Positions 16,483 to 23,842 of a stretch of DNA of 30,131 bases are shown here, in pieces. The notes under the pieces are model-generated. The model was not told where the DNA came from and ran no database searches. It saw only the letters and a program-made list of their open reading frames with translations. The translations under genes and the position numbers were made by a program. The DNA is from JAMXLO01 sp041487355 (lineage in GTDB: Bacteria; Pseudomonadota; Alphaproteobacteria; Acetobacterales; Acetobacteraceae): contig JBGPND010000045.1 in assembly GCA_041487355.1 (NCBI GenBank), positions 1 through 30,131 of the forward strand, written 5' to 3'. The first letter of the stretch is position 1, and each line of letters begins with the position of its first letter.

Positions 16483-17796
16483 ATGACCAACGCGATCGAA
16501 AGCGAGCAACTCACCCGGATCGGACCAGGCACGATGATGGGCGACTTGCTGCGCCAGTACTGGCTGCCTGCCGCGAAGTCCGCCGAACTCACCGCGGGAG
16601 GCGATCCGCTGCGCCTGATGCTGCTCGGCGAGAAGCTGATCGCGTTCCGCGACCACACCGGCCGCGTCGGCGTGATGGACCATCGCTGCCCGCACCGCTG
16701 CGCGTCGCTGTTCTATGGACGCAACGAAGAAGGCGGCCTCCGCTGCGTCTATCACGGCTGGAAGTTCGACGCCGACGGCACCTGCATCGACATGCCGAAC
16801 CTTCTCCCGGCTCAGGACTTCAAGCACAAGGTGCATGCCAAAGCCTACAAGGTCGCCGAACGGGCCGGCGTGGTCTGGGTCTACATGGGCGAGCGCACCG
16901 CGGCCCCGTCGTTGCCCGAGATCGAGGCCACGCTGCTGCCGGAAGACGACCTGACGATCATGTTCGCCCAGCGCGAGTGCAACTGGCTGCAGGCGCTGGA
17001 AGGCGACATCGACACCTCGCATTTCGGCTTCCTGCATGCCGGCAGTGTGCAGCCGGAGCAGGTGCCGGACGACAACATGCTGAAGTATCAGGTCGGCAAC
17101 CGCGCGCCCGAATACCACGTGACCGACACCGACTGGGGCACGATGTACTGCGCCTACCGCCCGGCCGAAGACGACAGGACCTACTGGCGGTTCGCGCATT
17201 TCGGCTTTCCGTTCTGGACGTGGGTGCCGCAGGGCGACTTCATCGATCGCGTGCAGGCGCGCGCCTGGGTGCCGATGGACGACACGCACACGATGTTCGT
17301 CTCGCTCACCTGGAAGCAGATGTCGCGCACGCCGCCGCTGAAGGACGGCAAGCCGATCCCTGGTGCGTTGCCCGTGCTCGACTACCTGCCGAACGGCACG
17401 GATTGGTATGGCCGCTGGCGCCCCGCCGCGAATGCCGCGAACGACTATCTGGTCGACCGCGACGCCCAGCGTAACGACGTGATCTACACCGGCATTTCGC
17501 ACATCCACATGCAGGACCAGGCGATCACCGAAAGCATGGGCGAGATCGTCGATCATTCGTTCGAGCATCTTGCGCCGAGCGATCAGATGATCACCCGCAC
17601 GCGCCGTCGCCTGCTGCTCGCCGCGCGTGCGTTGCGCGAGGAGCGTGTGGTGCCTCCGGGGGTCGATGACCCGGGCATCTACATGCAGGCGCGCAGCGGC
17701 GAGGCCGTGCTGAAGGCCGCTGACTGGCAGGCGGCTTACCGCGACCGGCTACGCCATGTGGTGCGGCCGACCGGATGGCGCGAGGCTGCGGAGTAG
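16483..17796 (+). CDS. Rieske non-haem iron oxygenase, large subunit (phthalate 4,5-dioxygenase type)
   Basis: A 437-aa aromatic-ring oxygenase or demethylase. The N-terminal Rieske domain has CPHRCASL (C69, H71) and CVYHGWKF (C88, H91), ligating the 2Fe-2S cluster. The catalytic domain has GDIDTSHFGFLHAG with D177, H180 and H185, matching the bridging Asp and the two iron-ligand histidines. The overall pattern, including the RNEEGGLRCVYHGWKFDADG stretch and a long C-terminal region, fits the phthalate dioxygenase/vanillate demethylase group. No reductase gene is adjacent, so electrons must come from a partner elsewhere. Start ATG 16483 follows GGAGCGAGCC. The substrate is undetermined. The gene is isolated between two palindromic repeats. 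Confidence 0.93.
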   Translation: MTNAIESEQLTRIGPGTMMGDLLRQYWLPAAKSAELTAGGDPLRLMLLGEKLIAFRDHTGRVGVMDHRCPHRCASLFYGRNEEGGLRCVYHGWKFDADGTCIDMPNLLPAQDFKHKVHAKAYKVAERAGVVWVYMGERTAAPSLPEIEATLLPEDDLTIMFAQRECNWLQALEGDIDTSHFGFLHAGSVQPEQVPDDNMLKYQVGNRAPEYHVTDTDWGTMYCAYRPAEDDRTYWRFAHFGFPFWTWVPQGDFIDRVQARAWVPMDDTHTMFVSLTWKQMSRTPPLKDGKPIPGALPVLDYLPNGTDWYGRWRPAANAANDYLVDRDAQRNDVIYTGISHIHMQDQAITESMGEIVDHSFEHLAPSDQMITRTRRRLLLAARALREERVVPPGVDDPGIYMQARSGEAVLKAADWQAAYRDRLRHVVRPTGWREAAE

Positions 17797-17833
17797 CGCA
17801 ACCGCGCTACGGCGATAAACGTTGTCGCCCCTG

Positions 17834-17912
17834 GTGATGGGTATCGCTCCGCTCAACCCATCCTACGACCTACGGCCCTGTAGGATGGGTTGAGCGGAGC
17901 GATACCCATCAC
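17834..17912. repeat. Perfect 33-bp inverted repeat, REP-like
   Basis: Arms 17834-17866 and 17880-17912 are exact reverse complements (core GGTATCGCTCCGCTCAACCC) around a 13-base loop. The element lies between the convergent ends of the Rieske oxygenase gene and the ABC permease gene and could serve both as a transcript end. Similar GGTATCGC...CAACCCATCCTAC palindromes are scattered through many proteobacterial genomes. Confidence 0.9.
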
Positions 17913-17928
17913 TCCGGCTGAACTTGCC

Positions 17929-18678
17929 TCAGCCTTCGCCGCGGTGCCGCATCACCAAAGCGGCGAACGCGCCGAGGCCGAAGTTGATGGCTATCCCGGC
18001 CAGCGACAGCAGCACCAGCGCAGCGAACATGCGCGGCACCTGCAGCCGGTAGCCCGCCTCCAGAATGCGATATGCCAGCCCCGAGGCGAAACCGCCCGAA
18101 CCGGCGACGAACTCCGCCACGACCGCGCCGACCAGCGCCAATCCGCCCGAGATGCGCAGCCCGGCGAGAAAATACGGCAGCGCCGCCGGCAATCGCAGCA
18201 ACCACAGGGTGGCGAACCGGCTTGCGCCATACAATCGGAACAGGTCGCCAAGCTCCGCCGGCGCCGATGCCAGTCCGGCCGCGGTGTTGGCGAACACCGG
18301 GAAGAACGCAACGATGGTTGCGCAGACCACCAGTGAAGCGAACGGATCGCCGACCCAGACGATGATCAGCGGCGCGATCGCGACGATCGGCGTGACCTGC
18401 AGCACCACCGCCCATGGCTGGATTGCCGCCGCCAGCAGCCGGCTCGAGGCAATCGCCACCGCAAGCACCACACCGAGCAGCGCCGCGACGAACAACGCGG
18501 CGAACGTCACCAGCAGGGTCGATGCGAGCGAAGACAACAAACCCGACGGATCGGCGATGAACGCGGCAATAATCGCGAGCGGACCAGGCACCAGATAGGA
18601 CGGTACCTGCGCGATCCACACCGCCGCCTCCCAGGCGACCAATGCGGCGAGACCGAACAGGGTTGGCGCGTATTTCAT
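17929..18678 (-). CDS. ABC transporter permease, NitT/TauT type
   Basis: A 249-aa inner-membrane permease of the nitrate/sulfonate/thiamine-precursor ABC group. About six hydrophobic helices are visible. The cytoplasmic coupling (EAA-like) loop is around ELGDLFRLYGASRFATLWLL, followed by LPYFLAGLRISGGLALVGAVV, a pattern typical of TauC/SsuC/ThiX proteins. Its start overlaps the stop of the ATPase gene by four bases (ATGA), so it is the last gene of the binding protein-ATPase-permease operon. The length is normal. The substrate must be inferred from the binding protein; see that entry. Confidence 0.9.
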   Translation of the reverse strand: MKYAPTLFGLAALVAWEAAVWIAQVPSYLVPGPLAIIAAFIADPSGLLSSLASTLLVTFAALFVAALLGVVLAVAIASSRLLAAAIQPWAVVLQVTPIVAIAPLIIVWVGDPFASLVVCATIVAFFPVFANTAAGLASAPAELGDLFRLYGASRFATLWLLRLPAALPYFLAGLRISGGLALVGAVVAEFVAGSGGFASGLAYRILEAGYRLQVPRMFAALVLLSLAGIAINFGLGAFAALVMRHRGEG

Positions 18679-19412
18679 GCCGCCAAAGCGCGCTCCATCT
18701 CGCGCGTCACCTGTGCCACCAGTGCGGCATAAGCGGGATCGAACCTCGCCTCTGCGCCGGGACGCAACGGCGAGGCAATCTCATGGTCGATGCGTCCGGG
18801 CCGCGGCGTCATCAGCACGATGCGTCGCGCGAGGAAGGCCGCTTCGTAGATCGAATGCGTCACGAACACGACCGTACAGCCGAGCCCCTGCCATAGCGAC
18901 AGCAGATCCTCCTGCAGCTTGTGCCGGGTGAACTCGTCGAGTGCCGCAAACGGTTCGTCCATCAGCAACAGGCGTGGACGCGTCACCAAGGCGCGCGCAA
19001 TCGAAACGCGCATGCGCATCCCGCCGGAGAGTTGCCGCGGGCGCGCCTGCGCAAATCCGTGGAGGCCGACGCGCTCCAGTGCCACGTGCACAAGCGGCAT
19101 CGCCTGCTCGCGCGCCATGCCGCGCAGACGCAGCGGCAGGAACACGTTGTCTGCCGCGCTCGCCCAGGGCAGCAGCGTGGCGTCCTGGAACACGAAGCCG
19201 ATCTCGCCTTGTGTCGGCTCGTGGCCCGCATCCCAGGTCAGGCGGCCCGCGTCCGGCTGGTCCAATCCGGCGATCAATCGCAGCAGCGTTGATTTGCCGC
19301 ACCCTGACGGCCCAAGCAGGGCCACGAAATCGCCACCGGCAATCGCCAGCGATACATCGCGCAGCGCCTCCACCTGGCCGAAGCGCCGCCCAACGGAGGT
19401 GAGATGCAGCAT
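18675..19412 (-). CDS. ABC transporter ATP-binding protein, NitT/TauT type
   Basis: A 245-aa ATPase that powers the adjacent permease. Motifs in order: Walker A GPSGCGKS at about 34-41, Q-loop VFQDATLLPW, signature LSGGMRMR, Walker B LLLMDEPFAALD, and switch His in VTHSIYEA. I place the start at ATG 19412 (MLHLTSVGRRFG). The open frame continues 16 codons to 19460, but those codons are read from an intergenic palindromic repeat and have no family counterpart. The order binding protein, ATPase, permease and the ATGA overlap with the permease make a complete importer operon. SsuB/TauB/ThiZ-like enzymes share these features, so the motif set does not settle the substrate. Confidence 0.93.
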   Translation of the reverse strand: MLHLTSVGRRFGQVEALRDVSLAIAGGDFVALLGPSGCGKSTLLRLIAGLDQPDAGRLTWDAGHEPTQGEIGFVFQDATLLPWASAADNVFLPLRLRGMAREQAMPLVHVALERVGLHGFAQARPRQLSGGMRMRVSIARALVTRPRLLLMDEPFAALDEFTRHKLQEDLLSLWQGLGCTVVFVTHSIYEAAFLARRIVLMTPRPGRIDHEIASPLRPGAEARFDPAYAALVAQVTREMERALAA

Positions 19413-19429
19413 GGTTAGGAGCGTACAAG

Positions 19430-19515
19430 TGTCATTGCGAGGAGCGAAGCGACGCGGCAATCCCGAGGTGAGTGTGCACCGGCCACGAGATTGCTTCGCT
19501 TCGCTCGCAATGACA
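19430..19515. repeat. Imperfect inverted repeat of the TCATTGCGAGG type
   Basis: The left arm begins TGTCATTGCGAGGAGCGAAG at 19430 and the right arm ends CGCTTCGCTCGCAATGACA at 19515; they pair imperfectly because the left arm is six bases longer (outer 10 bp perfect). This is a widespread bacterial palindrome type. It lies inside the ABC operon between the binding-protein gene and the ATPase gene, where an RNA hairpin could lower expression of the downstream genes. It also creates a spurious upstream extension of the ATPase frame. Confidence 0.8.
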
Positions 19516-19531
19516 GCGGAACTGGCACATC

Positions 19532-20512
19532 CTATTTCTTCAGCTCCATGCCCACGTGCTTGTCCACGAAGCGCATTGTGTAGGCCTTCGTCACATCGAG
19601 CCCCTTGGGATACACGCCGACATCGGCCATCGAGCGATAGAACTCCGCCCAGCGCGCATCGGTCATCGCGCCGATGCCGAGCTTCAGCGCATCGCCGGAA
19701 TCGACGATGCCGTGCGTCTACATCACTTCGCGGCCGTAAGTCAGCAGCGCGTCAGGCATCTCCGGGTTGTCGTGCTTGATCAGCTTGTTCGCCGGCGTGG
19801 GGTCGCCGTAGAGGTAGGAGTACCAGCCCTCGATCGAGGCATCGACGAAGCGCTGCACCAGGTCGGGCTTCTCCGTCACCAGCTTGGTGCTGGTGGTGAC
19901 GATATTGGCATAGCCCGCATAACCCGCATCGGCGAGCAGCAGCACGACCGGCTTGAAGCCGGCTGCCTGCTGGATGGCGAAAGGCTCGGAGCCCAGATAG
20001 CCTTGTTGCACCAGCGTCTTGTCGGCCAGGAACGGCTGCATGTTGAACGTGTAGGGGCGGATCTGCGAATCGCTGTAGCCGTATTTGCCGGCGAGGAAGC
20101 GCCACCAGCTCGCCCGCGTGTCGGCGCCGATCAGGATCGGCTTGCCGTTCAGCGCGGCGAAGCTGTCGTTGCCCTGGCCGGGATGCGCGATCAGCACCGA
20201 CGGGTCCTTCTGGAAGATCGCCGCGATGGCAACGAAGGGCAGGTTCTGCTGCACGAACTCGATCGCACGACCGCCGCCGAGATTGAAATCCAGCCTGCCC
20301 GCCATCATGAGCTGCATCTGGTTCACCTGCGGCCCGCCCTGGCGGATGGTCACCTTCAGCCCGCGCCTGGCGTAGAGACCGGTGGCAACGGCCTGGTAGT
20401 AGCCGCCGTATTCCGCCTCGGCCACCCAGTCGAGACCGAAGCTGATCGCATCCTCGGCGCGTGCCGCGGTGGCGCTGGTGAGCAGGGCAAGCAGGGCTGC
20501 GATCCATCGCAT
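19532..20512 (-). pseudogene. ABC substrate-binding protein (NMT1/ThiY-like) interrupted by an in-frame amber codon
   Basis: The frame from ATG 20512 encodes a periplasmic binding protein: signal peptide MRWIAALLALLTSATAARA, then ISFGLDWVAEAEYGGYYQAV and GLYARRGLKVTIRQGG, the NMT1/ThiY pattern (pyrimidine thiamine-precursor or related nitrogenous ligand). At 19718-19720 a TAG follows REVM. The same frame continues with THGIVDSGDALKLGIGAM and ends ELKK before a natural TAG at 19532-19534. These 61 post-amber residues match the normal family C-terminus, so a single base change (for example AAG or CAG to TAG) is the simplest explanation. A truncated protein of 264 aa would lack the last helices. 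Sequencing error or amber suppression are alternatives. The rest of the operon is intact. Confidence 0.82.
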
Positions 20513-20577
20513 GGGGGCCTCGATTCGCGCAGTGGGGTGTCCATCCTGCACAATGACGGCGCGATCGGGGAGGTGGC

Positions 20578-20916
20578 ATGGCTGAGCCGAGGGTGAAAGC
20601 AGGATTGTGGGTGAAGATGGCGCTGCGCCTGGCCGACCTGGACGGGCGCCCGGGTGCGGTCTTGCGCAAGGGGGACCCGGACTCGGGCGGCGTGCTCGTG
20701 GTGCTGCGCGGCCGCGACGGGTTTTCCGTCTTGTCGCAGATGCGCGCCGCCGACAGCGCGCTGGCCTGGATGCGCGCGACCGGCGCGGCACCGGTCGATC
20801 AGGCGGCGGCGGATGCCTATGTCGCGCGCCAGGTCAAGTTCGACCCGGACGTCTGGGTGCTGGAGTTCGAAGCGCCCGACCTGATCCCGCCATTCGAGGC
20901 GAAGCTGGTGGGATGA
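20578..20916 (+). CDS. DUF1491 family protein
   Basis: A 112-aa protein matching the DUF1491 family in length and in conserved blocks: RVKAGLWVKMALRLADLDGR, GAVLRKGDPDSGGVLVVLRG, AWMRATGAAPVD and DPDVWVLEFEAPDL. I know this family from alphaproteobacteria; its function is unknown. It is a small, probably cytoplasmic alpha/beta protein without a signal peptide. Start ATG 20578 has GGGGAGG about 6 bases upstream. It diverges from the binding-protein gene across 65 bases and is followed after 18 bases by the MaoC-like gene, so the two may be co-transcribed, although no functional link is known to me. Confidence 0.88.
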   Translation: MAEPRVKAGLWVKMALRLADLDGRPGAVLRKGDPDSGGVLVVLRGRDGFSVLSQMRAADSALAWMRATGAAPVDQAAADAYVARQVKFDPDVWVLEFEAPDLIPPFEAKLVG

Positions 20917-20934
20917 GGGCTGGTTTCTCCCGTC

Positions 20935-21399
20935 ATGGCCGGGCTCTATTTCGAGGAATTCCACGAAGGTCAGACCTTCGAGCACGCGCTGAGCCGCACC
21001 GTCACCGAGATGGACAACGTGCTGTTCAGTACGCTGACGCTCAATCCGCAGCCGCTGCATCTGGACGAGGAATTCGCCAAGACCACCGAATTCGGCCAGC
21101 GCATCGTCAACTCGTTGTTCACGCTGGGGCTGATGATCGGCATGACGGTGGGCGACACCACGCTCGGCACCACCATTGCCAACCTCGGCATGAGCAAGGT
21201 CGAGTTCCCGAAACCGGTATTCCACGGCGACACGATCCGCGCCCGCTCGATCGTCCGCTCGCTGCGGGCGTCCCGCTCCCGCCCGGAGGCCGGCGTGGTG
21301 GAATTCGAGCATCAGGCGTTCAACCAGCGCGGCGAGCTGGTCGCCACCTGCCTGCGTGCCGCCTTCATGAAGCGCCGCCCGGCACCTGCGACCGCCTGA
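20935..21399 (+). CDS. MaoC-family (hot-dog fold) hydratase
   Basis: A 154-aa hot-dog-fold protein of the MaoC/(R)-enoyl-CoA hydratase group. It has YFEEFHEGQTFEHALSRTVT, the hydratase-2-type segment LNPQPLHLDEEFA (acid/His pair D54 with H48 and neighbours in this region), IVNSLFTLGLMIGMTVGDT, and KVEFPKPVFHGDTIRARS. This subgroup includes enzymes that hydrate CoA thioesters such as mesaconyl- or enoyl-CoA. The CoA substrate is unknown. It ends seven bases before a strong hairpin (21406-21437) that probably terminates transcription. The nearest neighbours upstream do not point to a pathway. Confidence 0.87.
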   Translation: MAGLYFEEFHEGQTFEHALSRTVTEMDNVLFSTLTLNPQPLHLDEEFAKTTEFGQRIVNSLFTLGLMIGMTVGDTTLGTTIANLGMSKVEFPKPVFHGDTIRARSIVRSLRASRSRPEAGVVEFEHQAFNQRGELVATCLRAAFMKRRPAPATA

Positions 21400-21405
21400 A
21401 ACGGA

Positions 21406-21437
21406 GAAGGCTCCGGAGGTTGCCCCCCGGAGCCTTC
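21406..21437. terminator. Hairpin terminator shared by convergent transcripts
   Basis: GAAGGCTCCGG (21406-21416) and CCGGAGCCTTC (21427-21437) form a perfect 11-bp stem around a 10-base loop. It lies just after the MaoC stop and just after the stop of the minus-strand micro-ORF, so it could end both transcripts. Downstream T-runs are weak in both directions (TCCGTTT on the minus side), so efficiency is uncertain. Confidence 0.65.
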
Positions 21438-21472
21438 GGCATTGTCTGTGGGCGTCGGTCGCCCGACGAAGC

Positions 21473-21547
21473 CTAGCCCGCGACGAAAGCCTTCGCTGCG
21501 GGGATCCAGGTCGCGGCAAACGGCGCCGACATCAAACAATGAGACAC
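21473..21547 (-). CDS. Candidate 24-aa micro-protein or leader peptide with a perfect Shine-Dalgarno site
   Basis: On the minus strand GTG 21547 opens a 25-codon frame ending in TAG (21473-21475). The peptide begins MSHCLMSAPF, has one Trp in the middle and ends AKAFVAG. The 13 bases AAGGAGGTGATCC at 21561-21549 are a full-length complement of the usual 16S rRNA 3' end, with 7 bases between GGAGG and the GTG. A promoter-like TTGCGG-17-CATATT lies upstream (21613-21585) and a hairpin terminator downstream (21437-21406). I do not recognise the peptide. It could be a genuine micro-protein, a peptide precursor, or a leader ORF; translation is not shown by sequence alone. Confidence 0.45.
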   Translation of the reverse strand: MSHCLMSAPFAATWIPAAKAFVAG

Positions 21548-21548
21548 T

Positions 21549-21561
21549 GGATCACCTCCTT
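21549..21561 (-). promoter_or_regulatory. Perfect 13-nt Shine-Dalgarno sequence
   Basis: Reads AAGGAGGTGATCC on the minus strand, complementary to the entire canonical 16S tail. No other gene start in this window has so long a match. It decides GTG 21547 as start over the in-frame ATG five codons later. Confidence 0.6.
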
Positions 21562-21584
21562 TCTGTTGTTGCTGACTGGATGGC

Positions 21585-21613
21585 AATATGGCGGAAGGGA
21601 CGCCGCGCCGCAA
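21585..21613 (-). promoter_or_regulatory. Candidate promoter for the micro-ORF
   Basis: On the minus strand TTGCGG (21613-21608), 17 bases, CATATT (21590-21585). The implied start near 21578 would leave an untranslated leader of about 30 bases holding the Shine-Dalgarno site. Consensus matches are partial (3/6 and 4/6). Confidence 0.3.
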
Positions 21614-21652
21614 GTCAGGACTGCGCAAGGCACGAATCGGGAGGAGTGAGCA

Positions 21653-22669
21653 ATGTCAGGCACCAGCAGGAGCCGCATCGTCGCGGAAGTCGATTTCGCC
21701 AGGAACGGCCGGCAGCACGGCTTTCTGCGGCTGTTCCATTCGGTGCACAGCTCCGCCTACGGCTTCATCCCGATCCCCATCGTAGTGCTGAAGAACGGCG
21801 ACGGCCCGACCGCCTTGTTCGTCTCCGGCACGCATGGCGACGAATACGAAGGCCAGGTCGCGCTGTGCAACCTGGCGAAGTCGCTGGACCCCGCACGCAT
21901 CCAGGGCCGCGTCATCATCCTGCCGGCCGCCAACTTCCCCGCCGCGATCGCCGGCCGTCGGACGTCGCCGATCGACGAGGGCAATCTCAACCGGTTGTTC
22001 CCCGGCGATCCGGATGGCACGGTGACGCAACAGATAGCCTACTACATCGAGCACGAGCTGGTGCCGCTGGCCGATCTGGTGTGTGACCTGCATTCCGGCG
22101 GCTCATCCTTGATGTATGTCCCCGCGGCTCTGCTGGGCGGCTACGGCCGCGATGCCGACAACGCCAAGGGGATCGCGGCGCTGAAGGCGTTCGGCTCGCC
22201 GCTTTCCTATGTCGTGGAGGCAAACCAGGGCGGCGACCGGACCCTGTCGGGCGGCGCGATCCGTCACGGCGTGCTCGCCCTCGGCACCGAGCTGGGCGGC
22301 TCGGGCCACGTGACGCGCGCCGCCGTTCGCATCGCCGAGCGGGGCGTGAACAACCTGCTGGTGCACCTCGGCGTCCTGCCCGAGAGCGCTCGCATCGCGC
22401 CCGACGCGGCGCAGCGTTTTCTCGAGGTCGGCGGCGGCGACTATTATGTCTATGCGCCGGAGAACGGACTGTACGAGCCGCTGGTCGAGTTGGGCGACAT
22501 GGTGAAGGCCGGCCAGCCTGCCGCGCGCATCCACTTCCCGGAGACCCCCTGGGCGGAATCGGTCACCGCGCATTTCGCCCGCGACGGCTTCGTTCTGTGC
22601 AAGCGCATCCCCGGACGCACGATGCGGGGCGACTGCCTGTTCCATCTTGGAACGGACATCGCCCTGTAG
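21653..22669 (+). CDS. Succinylglutamate desuccinylase/aspartoacylase-family deacylase (DoeB-like)
   Basis: A 338-aa zinc-dependent deacylase of the M14-like aspartoacylase family, which removes an acyl group from an N-acyl amino acid. The zinc motif GTHGDEYEG gives H61 and E64, and DLHSGGSS supplies the third ligand H147; LGTELGGSG carries a probable catalytic Glu. The N-terminal and central pattern resembles N-alpha-acetyl-diaminobutyrate deacetylase DoeB of ectoine degradation, but the other doe genes are absent here, so that substrate is only a possibility. A clear GGGAGGAG lies 6-7 bases before ATG 21653. It converges on the amidohydrolase gene with a 9-base gap. The length is normal. 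Confidence 0.9.
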   Translation: MSGTSRSRIVAEVDFARNGRQHGFLRLFHSVHSSAYGFIPIPIVVLKNGDGPTALFVSGTHGDEYEGQVALCNLAKSLDPARIQGRVIILPAANFPAAIAGRRTSPIDEGNLNRLFPGDPDGTVTQQIAYYIEHELVPLADLVCDLHSGGSSLMYVPAALLGGYGRDADNAKGIAALKAFGSPLSYVVEANQGGDRTLSGGAIRHGVLALGTELGGSGHVTRAAVRIAERGVNNLLVHLGVLPESARIAPDAAQRFLEVGGGDYYVYAPENGLYEPLVELGDMVKAGQPAARIHFPETPWAESVTAHFARDGFVLCKRIPGRTMRGDCLFHLGTDIAL

Positions 22670-22678
22670 ATAGTCCGG

Positions 22679-23746
22679 CTACAGCCCGAACAGACGCTTG
22701 GCATTCCCACCGGCGATGGCCGCACGGTCGGCTTCGCTCAGCGAAGACACGGACGCGATGTGGCCGATCGGGTCGTATTCGCCCATGTCGTACGGATAGT
22801 CCGTCCCGAGCATGATCTGGCCGACGCCGAACAGGTTCACCAGTGCCTCGAGCTGCTGCGGCGTGAACACGATCGTGTCGAAGTAGATGCGTTTCAGATA
22901 GGTGCTGGGCGGATGCGGCAGGTCGCCATGCGCGTCGCTGCGCGCGCCCCAGGCATGGTCGATGCGTCCGGAATACGCCGGCAGATAGCCGCCGCCATGC
23001 ACCGCGATGATCTTCAGGTTCGGATGGCGCTCCAGCACGCCATCGAAGATCAGCCAGTGCAGCGCCATCGTGGTGTCCAGCGGATTGCCGATGACATTGC
23101 TGAAATAGTATCCGCCGAAGCGGCGTGGCTCGGTGAAGCCGCTCGGGTGGATGAACACCACCGCGCCGAGCGCCTCCGCCTTCGCCCAGAACGGCGCGAA
23201 CAACGGGTCCGACAATTCCTTGTCGCCGACATGCGCCAGCACCTCCACGCCCTTGAAGCCGAGCGTGGTCATGCAGCGCTCCAGTTCGTCCGCCGCCGCA
23301 TTGCCGCCGGCCTGCAGCGGCACGGTGCCCATCGCCGCCGGGATGCGGTCGGGCTTGGCCGCGGCGATGGCGGCGATGCCGTCGTTCACCATGCGCGCCG
23401 ACTGCACGCCGATCTCCGCTGGCACCTGGTAGTAGCATTGGCCAGGCGCCGGCGTGATGACCTGCGCGTCCAGGCCCATCGCGTCGAAATCCTTCATCCG
23501 CAACGCCAGGTCGGTCAGATGCGGCGTGCGGTCCTCGTCCTGCTTGCGGGACAGGATGCGGGTCTCCTCGGTGTAGAACTGCGCGCGCGGGTCCGGCTTG
23601 AGATGTGGCCGCACGAATGTCGCCGCCGCCGGCACCGCGGCGTGCGAATGGCAATCGACCGTCAGGCTGCGCGGGCGGATTTCGCGTCCCGGCCTGCCAT
23701 GCTGGCGTGCCGCGGTCAGCCCATAGCGATTGGTGGGTTCGGCCAT
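22679..23746 (-). CDS. Metal-dependent amidohydrolase of the ACMSD/amidohydrolase-2 family
   Basis: A 355-aa TIM-barrel enzyme of the family that includes aminocarboxymuconate-semialdehyde decarboxylase and related non-oxidative decarboxylases and hydrolases. Metal-site elements are DCHSHAAVP (H33, H35), VFIHPSGF, AVHGGGYLP and the C-terminal GTDYPYDMG Asp. Start ATG 23746 is well supported by CGGAGGAG a few bases upstream; the much longer open frame beyond it runs antisense through the ABC ATPase gene and is not real. It may decarboxylate or hydrolyse a product brought in by the neighbouring importer; the substrate is undetermined. It is transcribed divergently from the importer operon across about 96 bases, so both may share a control region. 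Confidence 0.9.
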   Translation of the reverse strand: MAEPTNRYGLTAARQHGRPGREIRPRSLTVDCHSHAAVPAAATFVRPHLKPDPRAQFYTEETRILSRKQDEDRTPHLTDLALRMKDFDAMGLDAQVITPAPGQCYYQVPAEIGVQSARMVNDGIAAIAAAKPDRIPAAMGTVPLQAGGNAAADELERCMTTLGFKGVEVLAHVGDKELSDPLFAPFWAKAEALGAVVFIHPSGFTEPRRFGGYYFSNVIGNPLDTTMALHWLIFDGVLERHPNLKIIAVHGGGYLPAYSGRIDHAWGARSDAHGDLPHPPSTYLKRIYFDTIVFTPQQLEALVNLFGVGQIMLGTDYPYDMGEYDPIGHIASVSSLSEADRAAIAGGNAKRLFGL

Positions 23747-23842
23747 CTGGAGCTCCTCCGGTCTATCAGGTGACGCCCTCGACTTGCCTGCCGTTCGGGC
23801 GCCGGGCATCAATGCGCCGACATCCTGCCGGAGAATTCGCCG

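Noticed and set aside
21312..21539. A 75-codon minus-strand frame starting ATG 21539
   Set aside because: It runs through the terminator hairpin into the antisense of the MaoC gene, and no ribosome site suits its ATG; the overlapping 24-codon frame has the perfect site.
21548..21564. A plus-strand match to the 3' end of 16S rRNA (TGGATCACCTCCTTTCT)
   Set aside because: Not an rRNA fragment: no 16S sequence precedes it. It is the reverse complement of a perfect Shine-Dalgarno site on the minus strand.
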